From contig NZ_CP066744.1 of the NCBI RefSeq assembly GCF_016458825.1, positions 1,857,868 through 1,921,867 of the forward strand: 64,000 nucleotides of DNA, read 5' to 3'. Source of the DNA: Miniphocaeibacter halophilus (GTDB lineage: Bacteria > Bacillota > Clostridia > Tissierellales > Peptoniphilaceae). The notes under the pieces were generated by a model. That model searched no databases. It was not told where the DNA came from and saw only the letters and a list, made by a program, of their open reading frames with translations. This document shows positions 52,591-62,581 of this stretch, in pieces (positions within the stretch are counted from its first letter, which is position 1; each line of letters starts with the position of its first letter). Made by a program: the position numbers and the translations under genes.

Positions 52591-54900
52591 TTGAAAAATT
52601 ATGATTTTGAGGTATTGGCTCCTGTAGGGAATTTGTTGATGTTAGATGCAGCAATTAAGGCAGGAGCTGATGCTGTTTATTTAGGTGGAAAAAATTTTAG
52701 TGCACGAGCATATGCAGAAAATTTTACAATAGAAAACATTAGAGATTTAGTTAGAAAATGCCATAGTAATAATATTAAGGTATATGTAACAGTAAATACA
52801 TTATTACATGATTATGAATTAAATGATGCTTTAAACTACATTATTGACTTATATAATTTAGATGTTGATGCTGTAATAATCCAAGATTTAGGCCTATTGA
52901 CTTTAATTAAGCAATATTTACCTAATATGGATGTACATGCTAGTACACAAATTAATATTAATAATTATTACGGTGCAAAACTTATGAAAAAACTAGGTTT
53001 TAAAAGAATAGTTTTAGCAAGGGAAACCCCTATAGATGAAATAAAGTATATAGCTGAAAATCTAGATATAGAACTAGAGGTATTTATTCATGGTTCACTA
53101 TGTATTTCATCATCAGGTCAATGTCTTATGAGTTCATATATTGGAGGAAGAAGTGGTAACAGGGGAAAATGTGCCCAACCTTGTAGAAAAGAATATACAA
53201 TATATGATTCAGAGTTTAATATTGTAAATTCTAACAAGGCCCCTAGATCTTATTTAAGTCCAAAAGATTTATGCACAATTGATAATATTACAGAATTAAG
53301 AGATATTGGAATTAAATCCTTTAAAATAGAAGGAAGAATGAAAAAGCCAGAATATGTCTATACCGTAGTTAAAACCTATAAGAGTAAATTGAATAATCAC
53401 TATATAGATGATAGGATTCTTGATGAAGTATCTAATAGAGGATATACAAAGGGGTTAATTAATTATAGCTTTGGCAGAGATTTTATTGAAATTAATAGAG
53501 AGAAGAATAAAAAAGGTTTAATTGTTGGCAAAATTGTTAAAAAAAATAAACAAAAAGCAATAGAGTTTTTTATAAAAGTAAAAAAAGGGGATATTCTACT
53601 TTTTGAAACAGTAAAAAATAAGGTAATTCAACTTACCTTAACTAAGGATTATGATGTAGGGGAAACTTTATTTAGTGACCATATTCACGATTCAAAAGTT
53701 GATTCTAAAGTAAGAAGAACAAGTTCTATTGAAATAAAAAATGAATTGGAAAATGCAAAAATCGATAATCTTAAAGATATTGATATTAAATTTATTGGTA
53801 AAATTGGGGAAAATCCTAGAATTTATGCAAAAAGTTGTAATAAAACTGTATTTGCAGATTCAAATCATACTGTTTTAAAAGCCATAAAACAACCTTTAAG
53901 CAGAGATAGAATAGTAGAGCAACTATCTAAAATGGGAAATACCAACTATAAATTACATTCTATTGAATTGGAATTAGATGAGAACATATTTATACCTATT
54001 AAGGTTTTAAACGAGTTACGAAGAGATATAATATTTAAATTAGATAAAATACTAACTAATTTTAATAGCAGAGAGTATGTAAATAAAGTAAATATAGATT
54101 TTAAAAGTTTCCAATCAACAAACCCTGCAACGACTAAAATTAACTTAGAATTAATTAATATAGTGGAAAATCTTGAAAATGATTATGGTGATATTTATAC
54201 AAATGATTATAATAATATTGAAAATAGTTATTATAAAATACCAAGAATAGCCACTAGTAAAGAATTAGAAAAAATTAGCGTTGAAATTAAAAATAAAAAC
54301 AATATAAAAGGATTTTTAGTAAATAATTTAGGAGATATTCAATTTGTTAAGGAAAAGTTTCCTAATGCAAAAATTATTGGAGATATAGGACTAAATGTAT
54401 TAAATTCTAAAGCCTATTGGCTTTTAAAAAACTTAGGACTGTTTAAAATATCCTTGTCAACAGAATTAAATATAGATGAAATTAATGATTTAATTACAAA
54501 AATTGATAATGATTTTGAAATATTAGTCCACGGATATTTAACCTCTATGGTAATGAAAAACTGTCCGTTTAGTATTTTAAAGGGTTGTAAAGACGATAGT
54601 AAATGTAATTTATGTAAATTTTCTAAAAACCACTATTTAAAAAATAATAATAATGAATATTTTTTAGTTAACAGATTTAATGGTTATAGTGAATTATATC
54701 ATAATAAAATTTTAGACATTTACGATATTGTTAAAAATATTAATTTAGAAAAGGGTGGCAATTTAAGAATTATTGCTTATAATAAAGTAGATGATTTAAT
54801 AAAAAAATACAATGATAAAATCAATAATAAGAAGGTTTATAAAATAGATAATAATAACGAAGAATATACTAAGGGACATTTTTTAAAAGGTATAAATTAA
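52591..54900 (+). CDS. U32 family protein, RlhA-like (rRNA hydroxylation or protease family)
   Basis: A 769-residue protein that starts at TTG (52591), directly after the zapA stop; AAGG lies about 11 bases upstream. The U32 domain shows APVGNLLMLDAAIKAGADAVYLGG and GSLCISSSGQCLMSSYIGGRSGNRGKCAQPCR, with cysteines expected to hold an iron-sulfur cluster. The middle DUF3656-type region separates it from a second U32-like C-terminal part with CPFSILKGC and CNLC. E. coli RlhA of this type hydroxylates 23S rRNA C2501; other U32 members hydroxylate tRNA. Classical collagenase naming is not supported. Confidence 0.85.
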   Translation: MKNYDFEVLAPVGNLLMLDAAIKAGADAVYLGGKNFSARAYAENFTIENIRDLVRKCHSNNIKVYVTVNTLLHDYELNDALNYIIDLYNLDVDAVIIQDLGLLTLIKQYLPNMDVHASTQININNYYGAKLMKKLGFKRIVLARETPIDEIKYIAENLDIELEVFIHGSLCISSSGQCLMSSYIGGRSGNRGKCAQPCRKEYTIYDSEFNIVNSNKAPRSYLSPKDLCTIDNITELRDIGIKSFKIEGRMKKPEYVYTVVKTYKSKLNNHYIDDRILDEVSNRGYTKGLINYSFGRDFIEINREKNKKGLIVGKIVKKNKQKAIEFFIKVKKGDILLFETVKNKVIQLTLTKDYDVGETLFSDHIHDSKVDSKVRRTSSIEIKNELENAKIDNLKDIDIKFIGKIGENPRIYAKSCNKTVFADSNHTVLKAIKQPLSRDRIVEQLSKMGNTNYKLHSIELELDENIFIPIKVLNELRRDIIFKLDKILTNFNSREYVNKVNIDFKSFQSTNPATTKINLELINIVENLENDYGDIYTNDYNNIENSYYKIPRIATSKELEKISVEIKNKNNIKGFLVNNLGDIQFVKEKFPNAKIIGDIGLNVLNSKAYWLLKNLGLFKISLSTELNIDEINDLITKIDNDFEILVHGYLTSMVMKNCPFSILKGCKDDSKCNLCKFSKNHYLKNNNNEYFLVNRFNGYSELYHNKILDIYDIVKNINLEKGGNLRIIAYNKVDDLIKKYNDKINNKKVYKIDNNNEEYTKGHFLKGIN

Positions 54901-57272
54901 TGAATAATAAAGCAATAAAAATTTTAGAATACAATACAATAATAAATAAATTAGTAAATTATACAAAATCGAACTTAGGTAAAAAGATATCAAAAAAATT
55001 AGAACCTATTTCAGATTTTGAAGAAATTGAAGAAAAACTTAAGGAAACAGAAGAAGCAACTAGCTTAATATTTGCATTTGGCAATCCTTCTATATATGAA
55101 ATCAATGATTTTATATTACCTTTAAAACATGTAGAAAAGGGAGGAAGTCTAGGTACAAGAGAGCTTTTAGATGCTTCTGCATTATTAAGATCGGTTAATG
55201 AAATAAAAAGATATTTACCTAATACTATAGAAAATGAAAATAAGTATCCAATAGTATCGGCTATAGTTTCTTCTTTAACTGAATATAATAATATAGAAAA
55301 AGAAATTTCAAATGCTATTATTTCAGAAAATGAAATAAGTGATAACGCTAGTAGTGAATTAAAAAGAATTAGAAGAGAAATATTAAACAAATCTAATTCT
55401 ATTAGAGAAAAACTAAATAGTATTTTAAAATCTCAAAATTCACAAAATCTATTACAGGATTCTTTTGTAACAATTAGGGATGGACGATATGTAATTCCGG
55501 TAAAATCAGAAAATAGAAATTTAATAAAGGGTATTGTTCATGACCAATCGTCTTCGGGAGCAACTTCTTTTATAGAACCAATGGCTGTAGTAGAAATAAA
55601 TAACGATATTAGAATATTGGAAGCTAAGGAAGAAGAAGAAATAAAAAAAATATTAAGAGAGTTGTCCTTAAAATTATTTGAAATAAAAGATGATTTAATT
55701 ATTAATCAAAAATATTTGTCCAGATTGGATTTTATATTTGCAAAGGGAAATTTAGCTATTGAATATAATTGTTCTAGGCCCATTATTAATAAAAAGGGAA
55801 TAGTTGATTTAAAAAAAGCAAGACATCCTTTACTGGATAAAAACAAGGTAGTTCCAATCGATATTAATTTTGGTAGGGATTATAATACTTTAGTAATTAC
55901 TGGACCAAATACAGGTGGAAAAACAGTAACATTAAAAACAGTGGGATTACTTACTTTAATGGCCCAATCAGGCTTATTAATTCCATGTAAGGAAAATTCT
56001 GAAATAGCTGTTTTTGATGAAATATATGCAGATATTGGTGATGAACAAAGTATAGAACAATCGTTAAGTACATTTTCTTCACATATGACAAATATTGTAG
56101 AAATAATGAATAATTTAAAATATAATTCCTTAGTACTTTTTGATGAATTAGGAGCAGGAACTGATCCAACAGAAGGGGCTGCCCTAGCTATAGCTATTTT
56201 AGAAAAATTATTACACAAAAATATTAGAACTATAGCTACTACTCATTATTCTCAATTGAAGTTATTTGCATTAAATACCGAAGGTGTAAAAAATGGTTCA
56301 GTAGAGTTTGATGTAAATACTTTAAGTCCAACATATAGGTTAACAATAGGTTTACCTGGTAAGTCAAATGCTTTTGAAATTTCAAAAAGACTTGGACTAA
56401 GTGAGTCCATTATAAATGAGGCTCGAAAACTAATATCAGAGGAAAATCAAAACTTTGAGGATATTTTATCTAAAATAGAATATGATAGACGTGAAATAGA
56501 GGAAAGCAAGGAAAGACAGAGAAAACTTGAAGAGGAAGTTACTTTATTAAAAACTAAGTTAAATGAAGAAATAGATAAAACTAAGTTATCTAGAACTAAA
56601 ATTATTGATGATGCTAAGGAAAAAGCTTATAGTATAATACAGGAAGCGAAAGATTCTAGTTCTGAACTAATAAAAAAATTAAAATACTTACAAAGTAGCT
56701 CTGAAGAAAATATAGCCCATCAAGCTACTAAAATTGAACAAAATTTTAATAAAAAATTAAAAAAGAATATTAGCAATAAGGGACTTTTAGGTACAGTAGA
56801 CAAAGAGGAAAAAAGAGATATAACTATAGGTGATGAAGTAGAAGTTCTAGGAATGAATGATGTTGGACAGGTGATTTCTAAACCAAATAGAAAAGGTGAA
56901 GTTCAAGTTCAAATAGGTATTATTAAATTAAATGCAAATGTAAATAACCTAAAACTTGTAGAGTCTACTGATGAAAAAAAGGCAAAAACCAATATAAAGA
57001 ATATTATAAAAAGTAAGGCTAATAAAAATATAAGTAGCGAATTAGACTTAAGGGGTTATAATATTGAAGAGGCTATTTATGAAATTGAAAAATTTATAGA
57101 TGATGCTTATATTGTAGGAATTAAAGAAATAAGACTAATACATGGAAAAGGAACTGGAGTGTTAAGACAAGGCGTCCAAAATTATCTAAAAAAGAATAAG
57201 TATGTAAAATCCTATAGAATAGGTTCCTATTCTGAAGGTGGTACTGGAGTAACTGTTGTAGAAATAAAGTAA
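54900..57272 (+). CDS. mutS2: Endonuclease MutS2
   Basis: A 790-residue protein that lacks the mismatch-recognition domain of MutS. It has a core/clamp region, the ATPase (ITGPNTGGKTVTLKTV at about 333-348, LFDELGAGTDPTEG, and TTHYSQLK), a coiled coil (about 515-620), a KOW-like segment and a C-terminal Smr nuclease domain (about 712-790; LDLRGYN and HGKGTGVLR). It is implicated in suppressing recombination and in splitting collided ribosomes in Bacillus. Its ATG overlaps the U32 stop by one base. Confidence 0.96.
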   Translation: MNNKAIKILEYNTIINKLVNYTKSNLGKKISKKLEPISDFEEIEEKLKETEEATSLIFAFGNPSIYEINDFILPLKHVEKGGSLGTRELLDASALLRSVNEIKRYLPNTIENENKYPIVSAIVSSLTEYNNIEKEISNAIISENEISDNASSELKRIRREILNKSNSIREKLNSILKSQNSQNLLQDSFVTIRDGRYVIPVKSENRNLIKGIVHDQSSSGATSFIEPMAVVEINNDIRILEAKEEEEIKKILRELSLKLFEIKDDLIINQKYLSRLDFIFAKGNLAIEYNCSRPIINKKGIVDLKKARHPLLDKNKVVPIDINFGRDYNTLVITGPNTGGKTVTLKTVGLLTLMAQSGLLIPCKENSEIAVFDEIYADIGDEQSIEQSLSTFSSHMTNIVEIMNNLKYNSLVLFDELGAGTDPTEGAALAIAILEKLLHKNIRTIATTHYSQLKLFALNTEGVKNGSVEFDVNTLSPTYRLTIGLPGKSNAFEISKRLGLSESIINEARKLISEENQNFEDILSKIEYDRREIEESKERQRKLEEEVTLLKTKLNEEIDKTKLSRTKIIDDAKEKAYSIIQEAKDSSSELIKKLKYLQSSSEENIAHQATKIEQNFNKKLKKNISNKGLLGTVDKEEKRDITIGDEVEVLGMNDVGQVISKPNRKGEVQVQIGIIKLNANVNNLKLVESTDEKKAKTNIKNIIKSKANKNISSELDLRGYNIEEAIYEIEKFIDDAYIVGIKEIRLIHGKGTGVLRQGVQNYLKKNKYVKSYRIGSYSEGGTGVTVVEIK

Positions 57273-57284
57273 TGAGAGGTAAAT

Positions 57285-58982
57285 ATGATAGATTTTAAAA
57301 TTAAGGTTGTAGATAAATTAGAAGAATTGAAACTAGATATTTCAAGAGAGGAAATTATTTCTCTTATAGAAATACCACCAGAATCGAGTATGGGAGATTA
57401 CGCTTTTCCTGTGTTCAAATTTGCTAAAACTTTTAAGAAGGCACCAAATTTAATAGCAGAAGAATTAGCTGGTAAATTAACTAAAGGAGAATTTTTTTCA
57501 AATATAGTAAATACAGGTCCATATATTAACTTTTTTGTTAATAATGAATTATTGACAAAAGAAGTTTTAGAAGGCGTGTTAAATAATAAAAAATTCGGTT
57601 CAAAAAATATTGGATTAGGAAAAACTGCTATAGTTGAATTTTCTTCAACTAATATAGCTAAGCCTTTTCATATTGGACATTTAAGGTCTACAGTAATTGG
57701 AAATTCCATTAATAATATTTTGAAATACCAAGACTATAATACAGTGGCAATAAATTACATAGGTGACTATGGTACTCAATTTGGTATGATGATTTCAGCA
57801 TATAAAAAATGGGGAAGTAAAGAGATCATAGACAGAGATCCTATTAATGGTTTGCTTGATTTGTATGTTAGGTACAATAAAGAAGCCAAAGAAAATGAAG
57901 TCTTAATGGATGAAGCAAGATATTGGTTTGACAGACTAGAAAAAAAAGACAAGGAAGCCCTTGAATTATGGCAATGGTTTAAAGATATTAGTTTAAAAGA
58001 ATTTAATAGGGTTTATGAATTATTAGGTGTTAAATTTGACAATTATAATGGTGAAGCTTATCATTCGCAATTTATGGGAGAAGTAATTAAGGAGCTTGAA
58101 GAGAAAAATCTTTTGAAAGAATCTGAAGGAGCAATAATAGTAGATTTAGAAAAATACGATTTACCACCTGTGCTTATTAAAAAAAGCAATGGTTCAAGTA
58201 CTTATATTACTAGGGATATTGCTACGGCAATATACAGAAAGAAAACATATGATTTTTATAAAAATAATTATGTTGTAGCTTCTCAACAACGACTACATTT
58301 CCAACAACTTGTAGCAGTACTAAAAGAAATGGGTTATGAATGGGCAGATGATTGTGTCCATGTTTCTTTTGGAATGGTATCTATGAAAGATGGTGCAATG
58401 AAAACCAGAGAAGGAAAAGTTATATTTTTAGAAGAGGTTTTAAATCAAGCTATAAGTAAAACCAATGAAATAATAGAAAATAGAAATCCCGACTTGGAAA
58501 ATAAAGAAAAAGTTGCAAAGGAAATAGGTGTAGGAGCAATAATTTTCCAAGATTTATTTAATAATCGTATAAAGGATTATGTATTTGATTGGGATCAAGT
58601 TTTAAACTTTGATGGTGAAACAGGTCCATATGTTCAGTATGCAAATGCTAGGGCGTCATCAATTTTAAATAAAGTTAATTTCCAAGTTGAAGAAAATGTA
58701 GACTATACCTTATTAAAAGAAGAAGAAGAAATTGCTATAATTAAGATTTTAGATAATTTTAGTAATGTTTTAGAAAATGCTGCTAATAAATTAGAACCAT
58801 CATTTGTTACAAGATATTCAGTAGAATTAGCAAAGGCTTTTAATAGATTTTATAATTCATGTCCAATAAGTTCGGCAGAAGAAAATCTTAAAAGTGCCAG
58901 ATTACTTCTAACATATGCAACGAAGGTAGTTTTAACTACAAGTTTGAATTTATTGGGAATAGCAGCTCCTGAAAAAATGTAA
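57285..58982 (+). CDS. argS: Arginyl-tRNA synthetase
   Basis: A 565-residue class I synthetase with an N-terminal Arg-tRNA-synthetase D-loop-binding domain (about 1-85), the HIGH motif in AKPFHIGHLRS (about 128), and a KMSK-equivalent region MKTREGKV near 370. The C-terminal DALR anticodon-binding domain occupies about 445-565. It is the last gene of the pheST-argS stretch. A terminator starts at the stop codon. Confidence 0.97.
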   Translation: MIDFKIKVVDKLEELKLDISREEIISLIEIPPESSMGDYAFPVFKFAKTFKKAPNLIAEELAGKLTKGEFFSNIVNTGPYINFFVNNELLTKEVLEGVLNNKKFGSKNIGLGKTAIVEFSSTNIAKPFHIGHLRSTVIGNSINNILKYQDYNTVAINYIGDYGTQFGMMISAYKKWGSKEIIDRDPINGLLDLYVRYNKEAKENEVLMDEARYWFDRLEKKDKEALELWQWFKDISLKEFNRVYELLGVKFDNYNGEAYHSQFMGEVIKELEEKNLLKESEGAIIVDLEKYDLPPVLIKKSNGSSTYITRDIATAIYRKKTYDFYKNNYVVASQQRLHFQQLVAVLKEMGYEWADDCVHVSFGMVSMKDGAMKTREGKVIFLEEVLNQAISKTNEIIENRNPDLENKEKVAKEIGVGAIIFQDLFNNRIKDYVFDWDQVLNFDGETGPYVQYANARASSILNKVNFQVEENVDYTLLKEEEEIAIIKILDNFSNVLENAANKLEPSFVTRYSVELAKAFNRFYNSCPISSAEENLKSARLLLTYATKVVLTTSLNLLGIAAPEKM

Positions 58983-59005
58983 GACTAGTTTAACTAGTCT
59001 TTTTT
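58981..59005 (+). terminator. Terminator after argS
   Basis: AAGACTAGT (58981-58989) pairs with ACTAGTCTT (58993-59001), with a three-base loop and six or more T. It overlaps the argS stop codon; the next ATG is only 14 bases further. Confidence 0.85.
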
Positions 59006-59018
59006 AGATAGGTGAAAA

Positions 59019-60743
59019 ATGAAAATTTTATTAACATCTTTAAATACAAAATATATTCATAGTAATATTGCAATACAATATTTAAAATCAACTGTGAAGG
59101 ACTATTATAAAGTTGACACAAAGGATTTTACTATTAATCAAAATATAGATGATATTATTTATGAAATCATGAAAAATGATTATGAGATAATAGGATTTTC
59201 CACATATATTTGGAATGTTGAAGAAACTTTAAAAATATGTAAGAAAATCAAAAAAATAAAGGAAGATATTATAATTATACTAGGAGGACCTGAAGTATCC
59301 TATAATGGAGAGGAATTATTAAAGGAAAACAAAAGTATTGATTATATTATTTCAGGTGAGGGAGAATTAGTTTTTTTTAAATTATTAAATTATATAGTAA
59401 ATAAAGAATCTATTTTACCTGATGGAATTTTAGGAAGAAAGAATAATAATATATTAGGAAATACAAATTACCAAGTAATAAATGATTTAAAAATATCTGA
59501 ATTTGAATATACTGATGAACACATTAAAGACAAAAAAATAATATATTATGAAACTTCAAGAGGCTGTCCCTACAATTGTGAATTTTGTCTTTCCTCTTCT
59601 ACAAAAAAAGTTAGATATTTCGATTTAGAGAGATGTAAGAAAGACATTAAAAAATTTATTGATTTAGAAGTACCACTAGTTAAATTTATAGACAGAACAT
59701 TTAACTACGACAAAAACCGTGCTTTAGAGTTAATGAAGTTTATTAAAGAAAATGATAAGGGAGTAACAACATTTCATTTAGAAATACACCCTACATTAAT
59801 TGACAAGGATTACTTGAAATTATTTAAGAATTTAAGAAAAGATCTTTTTCAATTTGAAATTGGCGTTCAATCAACTAATGTTAAAACTTGTAAGGCAATA
59901 AAAAGAGTAGGGGAATTTGAACAAATAAAAAAAGTTTGTAAAGAAATAATAAGTTATAACAATATTCATTTACATTTAGATTTAATTACAGGTTTACCCT
60001 TTGAGGATTATGAAAGTTTAAAAAAATCCTTTAACGATATTTTATCGATTAGACCTGATAAACTTCAATTAGGGTTTTTAAAGGTTTTAAAGGGTTCACC
60101 ATTGTGGTATAAAAGTAAAGAATATGGAATTATTTATGATGATGATCCACCTTTTGAAGTTATATTTACCAAATGGATAAGCTATGATGAAATTCAGAAA
60201 ATTAAACTTATAGAAACATTAGTAGATAAATATTATAATGAAAAATACTTTATTAACACTTTTGAATTTGTTGTAAAGAATTATTATAAAACAGATTTTG
60301 ATTTTTTTGAAGATTTTTCAAATTATTGGAAGAAAAACAACTACTATTTTAGGAATCACTCAAGAGATAATCTTTATTTGATTTTCAAAGATTTTATTGT
60401 ATTTAAAGATTTCAAATATAAAAATATTCTTTTAGAATTACTTATTCATGACTATATAATTACAAATAAAAAAATTCCTTATTTTTTAAACCCGGCAGTA
60501 ATTGAAAACCAGATAAAACATGAATTATTAAAAAATGATGAAATTTTGAATACTATTGGAAAATATGCCCTAGGTATGACAACAAAAAAATTGGTTAAGA
60601 ATATTTTTATCTTAAAATTTAAGTATGATATAATTGATGTTATGAAAAATAACAATTATTATGAAAAAAATTGTATTGTATTATATGATAAAAACAACAA
60701 TGAATTTTATAATATAACAGATTATTATAAGGAGATAATATGA
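59019..60743 (+). CDS. B12-binding radical SAM protein (DUF4080 type)
   Basis: A 574-residue protein with an N-terminal cobalamin-binding-like Rossmann domain (about 1-125; LTSLNTKYIHSNIAIQYL, LGGPEVSYNGEE, YIISGEGE). The radical SAM core has YYETSRGCPYNCEFCLSS (Cys-x3-Cys-x2-Cys). A C-terminal DUF4080-like region (about 370-574) follows. The family is common in clostridia and its substrate is unknown. No B12-binding DxHxxG motif is obvious, so cobalamin use is uncertain. It begins 14 bases after the argS terminator. Confidence 0.85.
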   Translation: MKILLTSLNTKYIHSNIAIQYLKSTVKDYYKVDTKDFTINQNIDDIIYEIMKNDYEIIGFSTYIWNVEETLKICKKIKKIKEDIIIILGGPEVSYNGEELLKENKSIDYIISGEGELVFFKLLNYIVNKESILPDGILGRKNNNILGNTNYQVINDLKISEFEYTDEHIKDKKIIYYETSRGCPYNCEFCLSSSTKKVRYFDLERCKKDIKKFIDLEVPLVKFIDRTFNYDKNRALELMKFIKENDKGVTTFHLEIHPTLIDKDYLKLFKNLRKDLFQFEIGVQSTNVKTCKAIKRVGEFEQIKKVCKEIISYNNIHLHLDLITGLPFEDYESLKKSFNDILSIRPDKLQLGFLKVLKGSPLWYKSKEYGIIYDDDPPFEVIFTKWISYDEIQKIKLIETLVDKYYNEKYFINTFEFVVKNYYKTDFDFFEDFSNYWKKNNYYFRNHSRDNLYLIFKDFIVFKDFKYKNILLELLIHDYIITNKKIPYFLNPAVIENQIKHELLKNDEILNTIGKYALGMTTKKLVKNIFILKFKYDIIDVMKNNNYYEKNCIVLYDKNNNEFYNITDYYKEII

Positions 60744-61465
60744 ATTATTTACAAGATTTTCTTTATGTACAAAAAACTGCAATAAAGAATACTTTTAAAG
60801 GAATAAGGTATTTTTTTATTGTAGCCATAGCTATAATAGCAAGTTCACTAGTTATTAATATTGTAAGTAATATTTTAAATTCAATATTTGGGTTTGGAAT
60901 GTTTTCAATTATAATAGACCTATTAATATATATATTAGAAATTTTTATAATTTCTTTTATAATGAATATATTATTTAAGGCTGTAAAGACAAATGGAAAG
61001 GGTAAGGGATTTATTCAAGATAGTAGTAGCCAATTTATGTATAAAATAATTCAAATAGCATTTATATTCTATTTAGTAAGGTTAATTTTACAAATTGGTG
61101 GTTTATATAGAATATATAATTTTTTAATTCCTGTTCTTTTAATAGTATTCAATGCCTTGCCAGAGTCCATATATTTGGAAAATTATGATTCTCAAGGAAC
61201 TTTAATACATTCCTTGGAATTTCTAAAAAATAATATAATAAATTGGGGATTACCAAATTTATTATTCTTTGGAGTGTTATGGCTTTTAGACTTACCATAT
61301 ATATTACCTTTTAATATTTCATTTACTAAAAATATTTTAGATATTTTAATTTCATTATTAATAGTATTAATCTATAGTATATTTTTAATATACAGAGGAA
61401 ATTTATTTGAGATTTTAAATGGTTCATCAATGAGAAAACGAGATTATATGAGGAAGTTTAATTAA
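60740..61465 (+). CDS. Multi-pass membrane protein of unknown function
   Basis: A 241-residue protein with about six hydrophobic segments (roughly 20-45, 52-70, 95-115, 120-138, 172-190 and 200-220) and short basic loops. No family motif was recognised. The ATG overlaps the radical SAM gene by 4 bases and its stop overlaps the next gene by one base, so the three genes are coupled. It could be a DUF975-like integral membrane protein, but I cannot support that by motif. A strong AAGGAG precedes the start. Confidence 0.7.
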   Translation: MNYLQDFLYVQKTAIKNTFKGIRYFFIVAIAIIASSLVINIVSNILNSIFGFGMFSIIIDLLIYILEIFIISFIMNILFKAVKTNGKGKGFIQDSSSQFMYKIIQIAFIFYLVRLILQIGGLYRIYNFLIPVLLIVFNALPESIYLENYDSQGTLIHSLEFLKNNIINWGLPNLLFFGVLWLLDLPYILPFNISFTKNILDILISLLIVLIYSIFLIYRGNLFEILNGSSMRKRDYMRKFN

Positions 61466-62559
61466 TGGAAAATATTAAAGACTATTATAGTTCAAAATCA
61501 GACGAAATATTGTACTTAGAATTAAAAGAAAGTTTAGTAGATATTGACTTTCCTCTACCAATATTAAAAAAAGATTTTACAGAAGAAATTAAGTCAGGAA
61601 CTTTTAATGAAGAAATTGAGTTTAAATATTTTTTTAGAGGTATAATATTTAATTTAGCTGTGGATTTCAATTTTAAGTATGCAGAAAGATATTTTGATTT
61701 TTTATTTAAAAATATTACAAATTTAAAAGAAGCTGTTTTAAATATGGCTATTTATGAATTACAAGATGATGTAGAAATCTCAAATATTTTTTTAAAGTTT
61801 AATTATGATAATTTTCAAGATGTAACCAGTAATTATTATTATACTTTAACATTATTGGAATTATATGAAAGTAAAAACAATAATATATTTTTAGAAGAAG
61901 CAGAGAAGGTATTAAATAAAAATATTTCTATTGATGAAAAATATCCATTAACATATTTTTTATTGGGAAATATTGAATTAAATCGAGATAATTTAATAAA
62001 AGCTAACTATTATTATTTGGAATCAAAGAAAAATTTAAAAAATTTAAATATAAACAATATAGAAGAAATTGAAAAAGAAATAGATAATAAATTAGATTTT
62101 TTACAAATTGAAGTAATATTATTGGAAAGCAAGTATTTACTTGAAAATGGTAAATTCTATGAGGTTATAGAAAAATTAGAAAATAATGACATATACGATT
62201 ATAGAAAATATTATTATTTAGCTAATGCTTATTTTGCCTTAATGGAAAATAATAAAGCCTTTAAATATTATTCACTAGCAGATGATTTTAAAAATAAAGA
62301 AGTAGAATTTTATATAGACTATAGTTATTTTTTATCTCAAGTTGGATATATAGAATTGACAATTGAAATAATAGAAAAAGGTTTAAAGGAATATGAAGAT
62401 AATGAAATATTGTTGTTTAATAGGGCTGTAATCTTTTTAAATTTAGGAGAAAATAGAAAAGCTAAGGAAGATTTAGAAAACATAGTTCAATATTACGATA
62501 TTTCAGAAGATATTTTTAATAATGCAATGATTTTATTAGAACAAATCCAGGATGAATAA
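61465..62559 (+). CDS. Tetratricopeptide-repeat protein
   Basis: A 364-residue soluble, acidic protein composed of helical repeats. TPR-like units include YPLTYFLLGNIELNRDNLIKA (about 170-190), YRKYYYLANAYFALMENNKAFKYYSLA (about 247-273) and EILLFNRAVIFLNLGENRKAKEDL (about 312-335). There is no signal peptide. TPR proteins are interaction scaffolds; the tight coupling with the membrane protein suggests they work together, which is inference. It ends exactly where the convergent regulator gene ends. Confidence 0.75.
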   Translation: MENIKDYYSSKSDEILYLELKESLVDIDFPLPILKKDFTEEIKSGTFNEEIEFKYFFRGIIFNLAVDFNFKYAERYFDFLFKNITNLKEAVLNMAIYELQDDVEISNIFLKFNYDNFQDVTSNYYYTLTLLELYESKNNNIFLEEAEKVLNKNISIDEKYPLTYFLLGNIELNRDNLIKANYYYLESKKNLKNLNINNIEEIEKEIDNKLDFLQIEVILLESKYLLENGKFYEVIEKLENNDIYDYRKYYYLANAYFALMENNKAFKYYSLADDFKNKEVEFYIDYSYFLSQVGYIELTIEIIEKGLKEYEDNEILLFNRAVIFLNLGENRKAKEDLENIVQYYDISEDIFNNAMILLEQIQDE

Positions 62560-62581
62560 TTATTTTATTAATCCTGGATTT
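62543..62581. terminator. Inverted repeat spanning the stops of two convergent genes
   Basis: AAATCCAGGA (62543-62552) is a perfect inverted repeat of TCCTGGATTT (62572-62581), loop 19 bases. It covers the 3' ends of both coding regions. No long T-run follows on either strand, so terminator strength is uncertain. Confidence 0.45.
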
